Part shown: positions 1 through 10,639 of the stretch, piece by piece
How the letters are laid out: the number at the start of each line of letters is the position of its first letter
Position numbering within the stretch: position 1 is the stretch's first letter
Assembly: GCF_037975245.1 (NCBI RefSeq)
Contig: NC_092580.1
Coordinates: 23,205,001-23,269,000 of the forward strand
Direction of reading: 5' to 3'
DNA from: Apostichopus japonicus
Lineage: Eukaryota; Echinodermata; Holothuroidea; Aspidochirotida; Stichopodidae
DNA length: 64,000 nucleotides
Notes under the pieces: model-generated
What the model saw: the letters and a program-made list of their open reading frames with translations, nothing else
Told to the model about the DNA's origin: nothing
The model's database searches: none
Translations under genes and position numbers: made by a program

Positions 1-2984
1 AGTTGATAGTGTAACCACATGTCTCTAGTTCATTATATAACCTGTGTCATATAGCTACTACGGTGACTGCTTAACAGCAGAACATCAAATTAACGATGCT
101 CGAAACCTGACCACCTTGATGTTACCTCCATTCTTTTTCTCTACATACCAGTAATGCATATAAATGATGACAAGTTCATAGTCGAGTACTAATCAAGGCC
201 TGTGCTCTGTGATGCTACTCAAAAAAAATACTGGTTCTAAGTGAACTGCAAAAGAACTGCAAAGAACTGTTGCTTTTACCAGAGAAACTTTGGGACTCAG
301 TGGAAGTATATGTTCATTATATTATTTTTTACCCCGCCCATAACGCGGATAATTTTGTGGGGTAAACCCCTCCCCCCCCCAATATCTTGTCAAAGTTTGA
401 AAGCATCCTTCAGAATAATCAATTTGTTTGCACTTATTGTGGAAGACGTTCCCTTTTAAATTCACAAATATAACAAATTGTAACTATCATATACCTGTCC
501 GCTTTTATAATAAAGTTAAGAAAATTGTTGTTACAAGATTTTGCTGCTTTATCACAAATAGGCCTCACCTCATTGCATCTTGTACATGTTGCAAAGGATT
601 TAAGCACCACAGTATACCCTATAACTTTCTTTATCGTGTTGATACTGTGGCAAATATTGTTACTTAAATATTGGCGGGAAGTAGCTGGCCCCGTTAGGCT
701 ACCCCCTCCACATTAAATACAGTCCTGCCTGCAAACGGCCTCCTAAAGGAAATCAAAATGTTATATATATATATTAACCCACCCTCAAATCTCTATCACA
801 TTAACTTAATCTGAGAAAGGTATGTTGGATAATTCAGGTAGTTTATGAAAAGCGCGATTCATCAATTTGGCCATGGGTTGCTTTTAAAACTTGACAGGAC
901 TAACTTAAGCGGCAGTTAGCACACGCACCGCTTGAATAGTGTCAGAGGTTACCGTATTTCATTCTCTAATGCTTTGTGTTGAGAAAGCATTGAAATGCTG
1001 GAATTTGGTATTGTGGATCCGTCTTGTCGGGAGTTGTCTCACTTCGCAGAGTGAGTTGTCTCACTTCGGGAGTTGTCTCAATACTCCGGTTTGACTCAAT
1101 TTCCCCGTTTGGTGTTTGTGATGGTACTTGGATTATTGTAATGATCAGTTTCTCCTAATACGCAGTTTTAGTTTTATAACATTTTTATAACATTTTTCAG
1201 TATACATTTCTATAACAGGTTTATTACCTTTAGTAAGAACATTAACAATTATAGTCCTACTTAACAAGTGTCATCTTCTTTAAATGACGATATGGGTTCC
1301 CAATTACTTAATATGAGGTCCCGAGAAGGCTAAGATATAGTCACAAAGCTATAGTGGAAATTGCTTCATATAGTTTAAGGTCTTATCTTGTGATTTTTAT
1401 GGTTTATGGAAATATCACATAAGGCTTGATTACTAACCCTGCTAAATCATGTGTGCAGTCCCATTTGCATGTTTCTAGACCCCTCCTGTTCCCACACATA
1501 CACATATACTATCTGTAGGTCATGTCAGCCATACAACTACAATAATTGTATCTCGATCTGGAGATATGGCTTAATAATTCACCAAAGTACGTGGAAACAT
1601 ATATCTCTAGTCATGTGGAAGGTCTGTATATGGCCGTCAGCAATAAAAATGGTAGAAAGTTGAACGAAACTCAATATTTCTAACGTTTGCGCTCAAACTT
1701 TTTTGGGGAACTGGCCAGCAGGACAACCCAGTTTAAGATTCGAGGGGTCTTCTATCTAATCAAATGGTCAATATGATTGTAATGGGACGAAAGGTAAAAA
1801 AGGGAAAGTTCCCGTCATTGATTTTTTTGTTTTTGTTTTGTTTTGAGTTTTGTTTCCTTTCATCAATTTCTCTCGTATATATTTATGATATTCAATTGGG
1901 AAAAACATTCTATAAGCATTGCGCTTTTTTGTATATAGCTTAAATATTGTACATAAATTATCATGATAAATGTGTTTTTTATTTTTTTGTACCTATCTCT
2001 CTAGATTGTTTGGTATATCAAAATATTCGTTTTTATGTTGTTAAACATTCATGTACTGTACACAATTGCTGGAAATAAATTGTTGTCATAGTCAAATATA
2101 TTGATGCGTCATCTGTTAATTCGTGAAGCAATGCTAGAGTCATATGAGAAAACTCAGACTAAATATTATCCCGGAATACCCGATATAATGGTCGTAGGGA
2201 TATAAACATGGGAACTGGTTTTGAAGTAAGTTTGCAGTAAGCAATCACTCTTTAACCAACTACCGAAAATGAAAAAGAAGTCAATGCAATTGTTCTTGAA
2301 AAACCCTATAAAGATGCATGTGAAATGTTAACATTATGTAGACTACTAGTTTCAAAGTATACTGCTCTTTTGATAATATAACTAAGGATAAATACAACAG
2401 CCAATTAAAAGACAATGCATACACAGTTTCAATTGTGACAATTTAAGGATTTAGGGGGCGCTCTTCGTAACGGGGTTTTCTACCGTACACACAGTTCAGC
2501 CAAAGTTGTGTCTGATGGTGACAAATTGAGGACATCCCCCATACTGATACGTGCGATATCCTTCGGTGTTAGGTACGGGCATGTATATAGAATGAACAAA
2601 GAGGCAGAGAGCAAACAAGAGACGTATGTTATAATACTCTACGTACTATATTCTAATCTTCAAATCTGTCCGTGATCGTCCAATACGGTATATAAAGTTA
2701 ATAACAGAAAGGTGGCGGTATACTACTTCATCTTTACTGCATTACAATACAGGAGCTTTCTGAGGCCACTATGAGCCCATTGCCAAATTTTAAAATTTGA
2801 GGACGTCCTCAAATTGACTGTTACACTCCAAATGTCCTCAAGGCGAAGGTGTGTACCACAACACAAAGCTATAGTCTTCGAGTTGATAACAATGGTAGCA
2901 CATCCATACACACACACATACACACATACATACACACACTCATATTTTTTTTAAATAAACAAAATAAGGCCACAATACTGAATC
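1..2984. other. No gene seen
   Basis: AT-rich sequence without a supportable coding region. The only local structure is an imperfect repetition of the motif GAGTTGTCTCACTTCG near 1028-1083 and a short CA-rich run near 2905-2940. Short open frames here have no recognisable motif. Confidence 0.6.
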
Positions 2985-3650
2985 TATTGTCTAAATTACA
3001 CACTTTATCATAAAACGAAGCTTTATGGCAACCCATTTATGTGGAGTGATCTTTCATGAAACCATACTGCCCAGAATATAATAGGTTATTGTTATTTATA
3101 AATGCTGATAGTCTATTATATGCAAGTCTTTCAAAATCATATAGAAATAGCAGGTATAGAGAACTGACACAGGGCGGTAATTTGATACAACATTAGCCCC
3201 ACCAGATTTATATATTGGAATGAACTTTTAAGTTCATAATGGAAAACACATTCAAAAGAGATAAAAATTTCAGTAAGAGGATCATATGGTCATCAATATG
3301 TTTTAGAATATAAATGGTAAATCCATCGTATCCTGCAGGTGATTTTGCACTTTGTAAGTTAAGAATAGTATAGTAATCACTTCCTCATGACTCACTGGGT
3401 GTAAAATAAATATAAATGCCGTTAATATCATTAATGTGAAACAATCAATAAATTTATTAGCATCATTTTGTGTATTTCTTGAAGTAGTGTTTTTTCGACA
3501 ATTCCAGTACCATTTGTGCAACCACACCCTTTATTTAATATCCTATTAATACCAGACCAAAATATTCTTCTTCTTCTCATTGTCCTTACTTTGTCTAAAG
3601 TTCTCATAATAGAATATTTTGTAGCATTTCGAACAATAGTAGATAATCTG

Positions 3651-4672
3651 TTAAAGGCATTGAAGACTCGCCCCAAACCGCGTGCGGCCATCTGAAAAAG
3701 TTAACTTTCCGTTGCTTGCAAGTGAGGTTTTGTTCGTGTCGCTACAAAATGCAGACAGTACAGTAATGAAACGTGATACCTTGTTACTTTTAGCTGTATT
3801 GTTTGTATACTGTGCTGTTGGTATTGACCGCAGCTGTATGTACTGACTGTACACTAGTGTCTAATTACCGATGGTAGTTACGAAGTCCAGATATCATGGT
3901 TTGGGAAACGAACACAATAAAGTAGGTTAGAGAGGTTTTGTTTTAAAAGAATCTAATGCGTGTCTCTTGGTAACAAAAATATATAACTTAGCATAAATAC
4001 ATTACATACCTTAATACTTAAAGTTAACTTAGCGCGCACGCAAGGTACCTCGGCTACCGCTGGGCTCTCCGTCGGGGTGTCAAATCCCAGGGTAGTCTGT
4101 AACCGTAGTCCGGGTGTGTCTGGAAGCTTCCGGAAGGCGCTTTACGTAAATAAGAGCTCCGGTATAGAGAACAGGACCAGGTAAGGTAAATGATAAGTTC
4201 AGAAGAATGGTATCCAAAAGAGAGTTAAGAGTATGTCACACACAGCGTGGTTGGCATGGTGAAGAAAGGCCGGAACGGAAAAGGTAGGTTTTGTAAGGGC
4301 TATGCAGACATAGTTGTTTTACGTGGCGTGACGTACAGGTTGGTGCCACTGGGAGAAGAGACCGAGCCACTCCTTGAAAACTAATTTATATGACATTCGG
4401 TGAGGTTACTCGACCGTAGCTTAGAACTGCACTGATTGTGCTCTACGTTTACAAATTAGCATAATAATACACCATTTAAGAATTGCATAACATCAATTAG
4501 CGTAGTTAACCTTTAAAGTAACATGCTGCATCATAACATAGCAAGCTGTGTATGTGTGTGTGTTTTCTGGGAACAACTCCCTGGTCTAACACTTCTGTTA
4601 CACCTCATACGAAACTAGGTCAGATAACCGGCATTAGACGTTTCTTTTTGCGCGAGTCTTCACACCCTTTAA
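3651..4672 (-). mobile_element. TTAA-flanked non-autonomous DNA transposon, copy 1
   Basis: Bounded by TTAA at 3651-3654 and 4669-4672. The ends are inverted: TTAAAGGCATTGAAGACTCG at the left and, read on the minus strand, TTAAAGGGTGTGAAGACTCG at the right. Related copies are at 6466-6629 and 34572-37145. TTAA target duplication is typical of piggyBac and Kolobok transposons. No transposase is visible, so it is a MITE-like passenger. It sits inside a LINE reading frame. Confidence 0.75.
3878..4541. mobile_element. 664-bp insertion of unknown type inside the TTAA element
   Basis: Compared with the copy at 34572-37145, in which the flanking sequences are contiguous, copy 1 has 664 extra bases here. 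The flank triplet TAG occurs on both sides (3875-3877 and 4539-4541), which may be a 3-bp duplication or coincidence. I see no terminal inverted repeats and no open reading frame. It could be a solo repeat or a short DNA element. A deletion in the other copy is the alternative. Confidence 0.5.
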
Positions 4673-5104
4673 CATTAGGATAATGCAGTAAATTATGTTC
4701 AGTGGGGTCTCGTTTATACGCGCAATACAATAAATGTTTCTTGTGAATCGACATTAGTATATATACCGGAAGTAATGCAAGGTGATTTCTGTCAATATGT
4801 CTTAAACTTTATTCGACGCATTGGACAGTTTTTGGGAAATATCACAAAGTTTGTTATTAAATATTGTAAAAGCCGATTGCGCATTATTGTGCAACAAAAC
4901 ATCATGGCAGGCAGTGGACTTTAAGACCATTCTCATATTTAATATTCTGGATATGTTTTAGTATCACGCTTATAGGTATTAGTTTATATTTTTCTGAATG
5001 GTCTTAAGTTACACAATAACTAATGTTCTAATGTTAGTGGATTTAATTATAAGATGAACATTCGTAAATATATGATGTTATATGTTACATGTTATTTGTT
5101 ATAT

Positions 5105-5105
5105 G

Positions 5106-5137
<32 letters not shown>
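5105..5137. repeat. (TA)n microsatellite
   Basis: A run of TA dinucleotides within the linker part of the LINE at 2985-5580. Confidence 0.85.
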
Positions 5138-5141
<4 letters not shown>

Positions 5142-5580
5142 CGTAAATATATTATGTAAATACATTACATTTTATGTTGCAGACACATCTGTCACTCTGG
5201 TACGTTTATCATATTGTGGCTGGTAAAATGAGTATGATAATAAGGTATTTTCGAATGATTCCCCATTTATTTTGTCCAGAAAGAAGGTTTATATTAAAAT
5301 TCCCTGTAATAAAATAGACATTATGATCATTATTTAAAATGTTACTAAAATCATCAAAAAATGCGTCGACGTCTTCCCTTAGAGGGCGGTATATAACCCC
5401 ATATATCTACAGTTGCAATATTTTTTTAAGAACCTTCACTATAATGATTCGAAGTGATTTGAAATTGATAAGTGATCCATATCAGTTTACTCCAGTCCAG
5501 TCTTAACATAAACAGCTACCCCCCCCCCAAACGTATATCTGATCACCCTCTATACACAAAAGTATATAATTCTGGGATGT

Positions 5581-6267
5581 TTCTTTAACAACTGATGCTT
5601 TAACAACTGTACTGTAGTGAGTGAGGAATTGTGCTATACAGTATAATAACTTTTTGCATAATTATAGAGGAGACTGGATTTTACATTATCAGGAACGGCC
5701 AGACCTTGCGACTCTAATAAAAAACAAAAGTCGGGCAAATATGATGCTACCTTACTTTGGGGTAGCTTAACTACCTGATATATCTATCAAACCAATCTTG
5801 GGAAATAAAATGATAAATAAAACGCCTTTTTTAAAGGTAAGTTTCATGCATTTTGTTACCAGAATCTCGGGTTTTGGTTATATAATTGGTTAAAACTGTC
5901 GTACGTTGTCAGGGAAACGTTTACCTCAAATTAACATCCGAACCGCCCGGCAGCAGGGGCGGATGCAGAATTTTGAAAAGGGTTAATATGCCTTTCAGGA
6001 AAACGCTATCACATTTGACCTTCCCCAACTGACAAAATCTAGATATTTTGGCACCCTGTCCGATTATATACATCGAGGCACAAGTTTCCAGGTTAAAGGA
6101 GAAATGAACCCTAACCGTTTCTGCTTAGAGAATACCGTTTTGCAGTACTCTCTTTTCGACAGAAGCAACACGAATAACTTGAAAAAATGTCTTTCAACCT
6201 TAAAAGTTGATTTTAATTGTCACTCGTGGTATTCGCCATTGTTGTTTGAATTCCGACAGTTCCCGCT
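5581..6267. other. No gene seen
   Basis: May contain the decayed N-terminal part of the LINE endonuclease on the minus strand near 5581-5760, but no motif is firm. The rest shows nothing recognisable. Confidence 0.5.
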
Positions 6268-6465
6268 TATGGTAGGCCATACGGAAAATAATTGCTGATT
6301 TAATGTCCATACGAATTAAAATTATTTCGGTATTAATTCTATTTAATACCGGCATTAATTCTCAGCCAATCACCATGCAGCTTCATATGCCGGTATTAAA
6401 TAGAATTAATACCGGTAATAAATAGAATTAATACCGGCATTAAATAGACCAATCACATTTTACAT
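6268..6465 (-). repeat. Palindromic AATACCGGCATTAA array with a TATGGTAGGCC end
   Basis: Units of about 22 bp built around the palindrome-like core TTAATACCGGCATTAA alternate in orientation, so the block can fold on itself. The left edge begins TATGGTAGGCC at 6268. The same array and edge recur on the opposite strand at 30478-30686. The right side runs directly into TTAA-element copy 3. The edge sequence resembles the TATGGCAAGCC ends of the 6-bp-TSD family, but no matching right end or target duplication is visible. Confidence 0.6.
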
Positions 6466-6629
6466 AGCAGCGATGGACATTTCAGGTCCAGATGAAAGAT
6501 AACAACGTAACACTTTTCATTGCTGTCTGCATTTTGTAGCGACAAGAGAAAACTGCACTTGCAAGCAACGGCAAGTTATCTCTTTCAGGGGGCGGCACGC
6601 GGTTTGGGGCAAGTCCTCAATGCCTTTAA
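6466..6629 (+). mobile_element. TTAA element, right-end fragment (copy 3)
   Basis: Shares the right terminal segment with copies 1 and 2: CTGTCTGCATTTTGTAGCGA, then CACGCGGTTTGGGGC, ending TTAA at 6626-6629. The left half is absent and the palindromic array at 6268-6465 takes its place. Confidence 0.7.
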
Positions 6630-7144
6630 CTTACGATGTGGCTCGCTGACTTCATTTTTGAAGCGCCCTCGTTATTGAAATTAACATAATGGCCCCTATC
6701 TCAGTAGGTGTGAAAAAAATCATTAAAAAATTCATGGAAAGGAAGTTTGTACTTATTATTTCACGGATGGTGTTAGTATATTAGTCTCTACTATGAGGTC
6801 ACTGCCAAACCCCAGGGTTTATTTCTCCTTTTAAGACAAACAAGTTTGAATCTGATCGCGTCTTGTCTCGGCAAGGACATGTTGAGAATCACATTCGAAT
6901 TTCTTCACTCATTAGCATTCATGCGGTGAAATTCAACGAGGGTGTATATCATAGTTTGATCAATAGTAAGCTTAGTTGAATACTTTATACTCGGTGGTTT
7001 ACTACCAAATTGAAAAACCGATTTTAAATCGTATCGTTTCGTTTATTTCTTTGTTTGTTTATAGTAGGCCTACTTATCAGTGAACAAAAAGGACGAAAGG
7101 AGTATCACAAGGAACCCGTTTTGTGCCGGTAGTACTGTACCCTA
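6630..7144. other. No gene seen
   Basis: No coding, RNA or repeat feature that I can support. Bases 7137-7144 are the left target duplication of the next element. Confidence 0.5.
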
Positions 7145-7534
7145 CAGTGGCGGAGCTATAGGGGTATTGGTCAGGAGGGGCGAGAATGGTCTGTATAGGG
7201 GCGCTTTCGATACATTCTAAGCGGAGCGCCACCACAGGTTGGCGCGTAGCGTAGAGACATTTTTTGAGTAAAGATACTCCCTAGATTGCCGGAAATGACC
7301 CTTTCCGGGCCTTACTGATTTGCAGATAAACGTAGAATAAATAGGTGTCATCGCCAAATTACACCAACAAAATATGACAAATGTCAATAGGTAGATGAGA
7401 GCGCAATAAAAAAGTCAATAATCGCGAATAAGTTAAAAGTGGTAAAGAGCTGAAAAGGGCGCCAGCAGTCCATTTGAGTCCGTCTGGGGGGGGGGGGGCA
7501 TCCGCCCCCTGACTGTATGGACGCTCCGCCACTG
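7145..7534. mobile_element. hAT-type MITE with perfect 8-bp TSD
   Basis: Ends are inverted: CAGTGGCGGAGC at 7145 and GCTCCGCCACTG ending at 7534. They are flanked by the identical 8-bp duplication GTACCCTA at 7137-7144 and 7535-7542. An 8-bp duplication with CAGTG ends is the hAT signature. At 390 bp with no open frame it is non-autonomous. The intact ends and duplication suggest fairly recent insertion. Confidence 0.9.
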
Positions 7535-7542
7535 GTACCCTA

Positions 7543-8766
7543 GTATATAAGATTACAGAGAGGCAGAAAAGAAATCTAGAAGAAAAGTCAGTCCTATCCC
7601 CCATAGCAACACCCATCCCTTACAATTACAAGCCCTCCTTTCCCCTGTCCTGCCATTAAGGTAGCATACTCCTATTAGAGTCTATATCCATCCGGTCGTT
7701 TGTTCTCCTCCATGCAGGAAAAGTGCGAAAAATAAACAGGCGAAGATCTTTTTTGATATGTCATCAATCACGATCAGTTTTTTTTTGTGTGGCTTGGATG
7801 TTGAAGAGGATGAATGGAAATACATGTGGTGAAAAAATTAGGTCAATTGAAGCAATTTTAAACCCCTTTAGGCCTCCTGGGAGCAGAGTACGAATATTGT
7901 TTACCACTGAGTGAAGAGGTTTGTTTACAAGTGACGAAAATTTCAGGCTCCGATATAGCAAAAAAATATACATGGTCATGATACGCAAACTTGATAGTGC
8001 CTTGAAAAACCAATTTGTCAGCTATCCGGTGATGGGTAGCGTTTATCTAGTGAGAACTTCTATCTAGACTTAGAGACCACATTACCTTTTGTGATTTAGT
8101 GTGTAAGTCAATGGGGCTATTAATGGGCGTATGATATCCTTAAAAGCTCGACGGCGTAACTTAGTAATACAATATATAACAATGTGCTACCCTAATAACA
8201 TGTAACCATTATTGATAACACTATGGACTATTAATCAAGCCTGATGAAATACTGATTAAAAAACAGTTAACACACAGTTATCGAATTCCATGATTTAATG
8301 GCATAAAACCGATCGTTTAATTCAGACAAAGAAGACGGAAGTATTAGCTGGAATTTTTTTTTTAACTGTAGAGTGAGGTGAAGATGGATTGCGTTAATTT
8401 TCCTGAAGAAATCAGATTAAAGAAGCTGTTTTTTGAAACATTTATAAAAAGAACAAGCTAAATCAAGGCATGTGTTCTGTTATCAATTTTTTTATTTTTA
8501 GTTAATCACACACACACTGACATAAAACAATACGCCTTAACTCTAAATTTTAACTTCTCATTTTTCATCACAACAAATATACAGCAACATATTAATACAA
8601 TTTGGAGTACCTGGCATCATTAATACACGTCAGAGGAATCGAAATGCAAAGTTGCGAAGATGACAAGACAAGAAGAAAACAAAAGGAGGAAACAAAACGA
8701 CGTCACGTGATCAAAGCCAACCAGAGAGCCAATTGACTCACATGTGATTCCTTGCCATGCATTGTG
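7543..8766. other. No gene seen
   Basis: AT-rich, with short open frames only. No motif recognised. Confidence 0.5.
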
Positions 8767-8968
8767 CTCACAATTCAAAATAACTATCTGACTAATGTAG
8801 AGCAAGTAAGTTAAATTTGTTCCAAGCATTAAGTGAGAACCAGAAAAGATCAGATATTTCCAGGTCTTATTTGTAGCACTCACTTGTAGGCATCAACCAT
8901 TTAATTCACTGGTAAGGATTTGACGGTAAAATAGAATTTTTAGTCCAAAAAGTTTCAATATCGAGAAA
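8767..8968 (+). repeat. Copy 1 of a diverged ~200-bp repeat, downstream of gene B
   Basis: Aligns by eye with 20887-21103 in the same orientation. Shared blocks include ATAACTATCTGACT, GTAGAGCAAGT, GCCAGAAAAGATCAG or its close variant, GTAGCACTCAC and TGGTAAGGATT. Each copy lies beyond the 3' end of one sulfotransferase paralogue. It may be a remnant of the gene duplication or a dispersed repeat. Confidence 0.6.
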
Positions 8969-9472
8969 GGACAGTTTTCCTATGTGAAATATAGACACAT
9001 ATTTATAGATGTATGAATACAATATCATTTTTTTTACCAATTTTGAGTTAGCCAATCAGCTCTGCTACCAACCAGTTATGGATGAAATTTGTTACATGAT
9101 ATTGTTTATACACTGTAGAATATTTTTACAACCTGCTGCCAAAGCATTTTTGAGTAACCGTGTTTACAAGCAAGTGTCACATACATACACACACACACCC
9201 ACATACGCTATTACCATCGCATTGATTCCTTCTGCCTCTGGCAAGGAATCAACGTAGGAACTTTACGGCAACATAAATGTGAAGGAAATTCACAGGGCAA
9301 GAATTTGTTTCTTAATCGATACAATACAGCATATCGGAAATAGGTGGGTTTGTTAGCAAACGTCCTAAGTGGTACAAATTAACGTGGAATAATAGGAAAA
9401 CATGTTCCATATAGACACAATTTTATCTACAATGACGAAGTGAAAATGATGTGAGCGTAGGGTCTATGTGAA
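8969..9472. other. No gene seen
   Basis: Nothing supportable apart from a short CA-rich patch near 9180-9205. Confidence 0.5.
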
Positions 9473-9920
9473 CAAACGCCATTTACCTACGGTCACCAAA
9501 CGCCATTTACCTACGGTCACCAAACGCCATTTACCTACGGTCACCAAACGCCAATTACCTACGGTCACCAAACGCCATTTACCTACGGTCACCAAACGCC
9601 ATTTACCTACGGTCACCAAACGCCATTTACATACGGTCACCAAACGCCATGTACCTACGGTCACCAAACGCCATTTACCTACGGTCACCAAACGCCATGT
9701 ACCTACGGTCACCAAACGCCATTTACCTACGGTCACCAAACGCCATTTACCTACGGTCAACAAACGCCAATTACCTACGGTCACCAAACATCAATTACCT
9801 ACGGTCACCAAACGCCATTTACCTACGGTCACCAAACGCCATTTACCTACGGTCATCAAACGCCATTTACCTACGATCATCAAACGCCATTAACCCACGG
9901 TCACCATACCAATTATCTAC
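9473..9920. repeat. 24-bp minisatellite, about 18 units
   Basis: Tandem copies of a 24-bp unit (core GGTCACCAAACGCCATTTAC) with few substitutions. The most degenerate units are at the right edge. Because 24 is divisible by three and the unit lacks stops in several frames, it creates long artefactual open frames on both strands (for example an 8-residue KRHLPTVT repeat). It lies beyond the 3' end of gene B. I see no sign that it is translated. Confidence 0.95.
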
Positions 9921-10283
9921 GGTAGCTCTGAAAACAATTAAGAACAAGTAATCATATTGTCTTATTAGAGAACCGTAAAGTCGTCCAAAGTGGACATATC
10001 TGTAAGGGTTATATGCTTATATTTGTCTCTGTCCAGCATACATGCAATCATAACCACAACAAGTCGTGACACGGTTAGGACATCGCCCCTGTACCCACAT
10101 TATTTACAAGCAACAATTCCGCAGTTATAGTTTCGAAAAACCAGTGATGTCGCCGCAGACAACATACTGCCATACCATGAAATACGCTTTGGTCACATTG
10201 GTTTGTCGCTCAGATTGTGCATATTTAAATGAATATGTAAATTAGAAATGTACGTGCAACCATACATCTGTAACCGTAAACGG
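9921..10283. other. 3' flank of gene B
   Basis: Immediately follows the stop codon of gene B on the minus strand, so it probably contains the 3' UTR. No other feature seen. Confidence 0.4.
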
Positions 10284-10639
10284 CTACTTTAAAGTCATAT
10301 AAGATTCGTACGGTGGTAAAATATAGCCATATTCTTTCATGATCTTTCTTAACTTTAATATCTCACTGTCGATAGTATCATTCATCTCTGATGAGTAAGG
10401 ATTAAAGTCACGTTTTCTGTGTTTTCTTTTAAAGCTTCCGGTTACGTTTTCAAATAAACACCGTATTCTGTTTTCGTCAGGAGTCACTTTCAAAAATTCT
10501 AACATCCGGTGAACTTCTAGGTTCGTATCTTGAACTAAGTTTTCGTAGTACAGTATCATTCGATTGGGAATCTTCTCAAGCTGTGTTCCTATTTTACGCG
10601 ACCAATTCGACGATGCCTCTATTGCAAATTTTTTCCATG
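10284..10639 (-). CDS. Gene B exon 4: C-terminal sulfotransferase region
   Basis: The acceptor ...TCTCTCAG precedes CATGGAAAA. It encodes [13 protein letters not shown], then [15 protein letters not shown], the basic block and a stop at 10284-10286. It aligns through its whole length with gene A exon 4 at 27061-27422. Confidence 0.85.

Larger units (their letters stand above)
2985..5580 (-). mobile_element. Degenerate CR1/L2-like LINE, split by a TTAA transposon
   Basis: Read on the minus strand, 5580-5150 resembles the endonuclease domain of non-LTR retrotransposons: GGGVAVYVKTGLE, then NGESFENTLLSYSFYQ, then RVTDVSAT. From 4900 to 4673 there is the lysine-rich linker (SPCITSGI..., then LLHYPNV). 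From 3650 to 2985 come the start of the reverse transcriptase domain (NRLSTIVRNATKYSIMRTL, FWSGINRIL) and then SPAGYDGFTIYILKHI and LLYSGQYGFMKDHST. Several frameshifts and stops break it. The 1,022-bp segment 3651-4672 is a later insertion: removing it with one TTAA puts the two halves back in a single frame. It is a dead copy without its 3' end. Clade assignment is by general resemblance only. Confidence 0.75.

Noticed and set aside
3431-3691. 86-codon frame starting MAARGLGRVFNAFN
   Set aside because: The first codons come from the TTAA element end and the rest from the LINE; it is a chimera across an insertion boundary. The same MAARGLGRVFNAF start also occurs at 37106 for the same reason.
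9464-9951. Long open frames over the 24-bp repeat on both strands
   Set aside because: All are generated by the minisatellite unit; the same array is open in several frames and on both strands, with no non-repeat coding flank.
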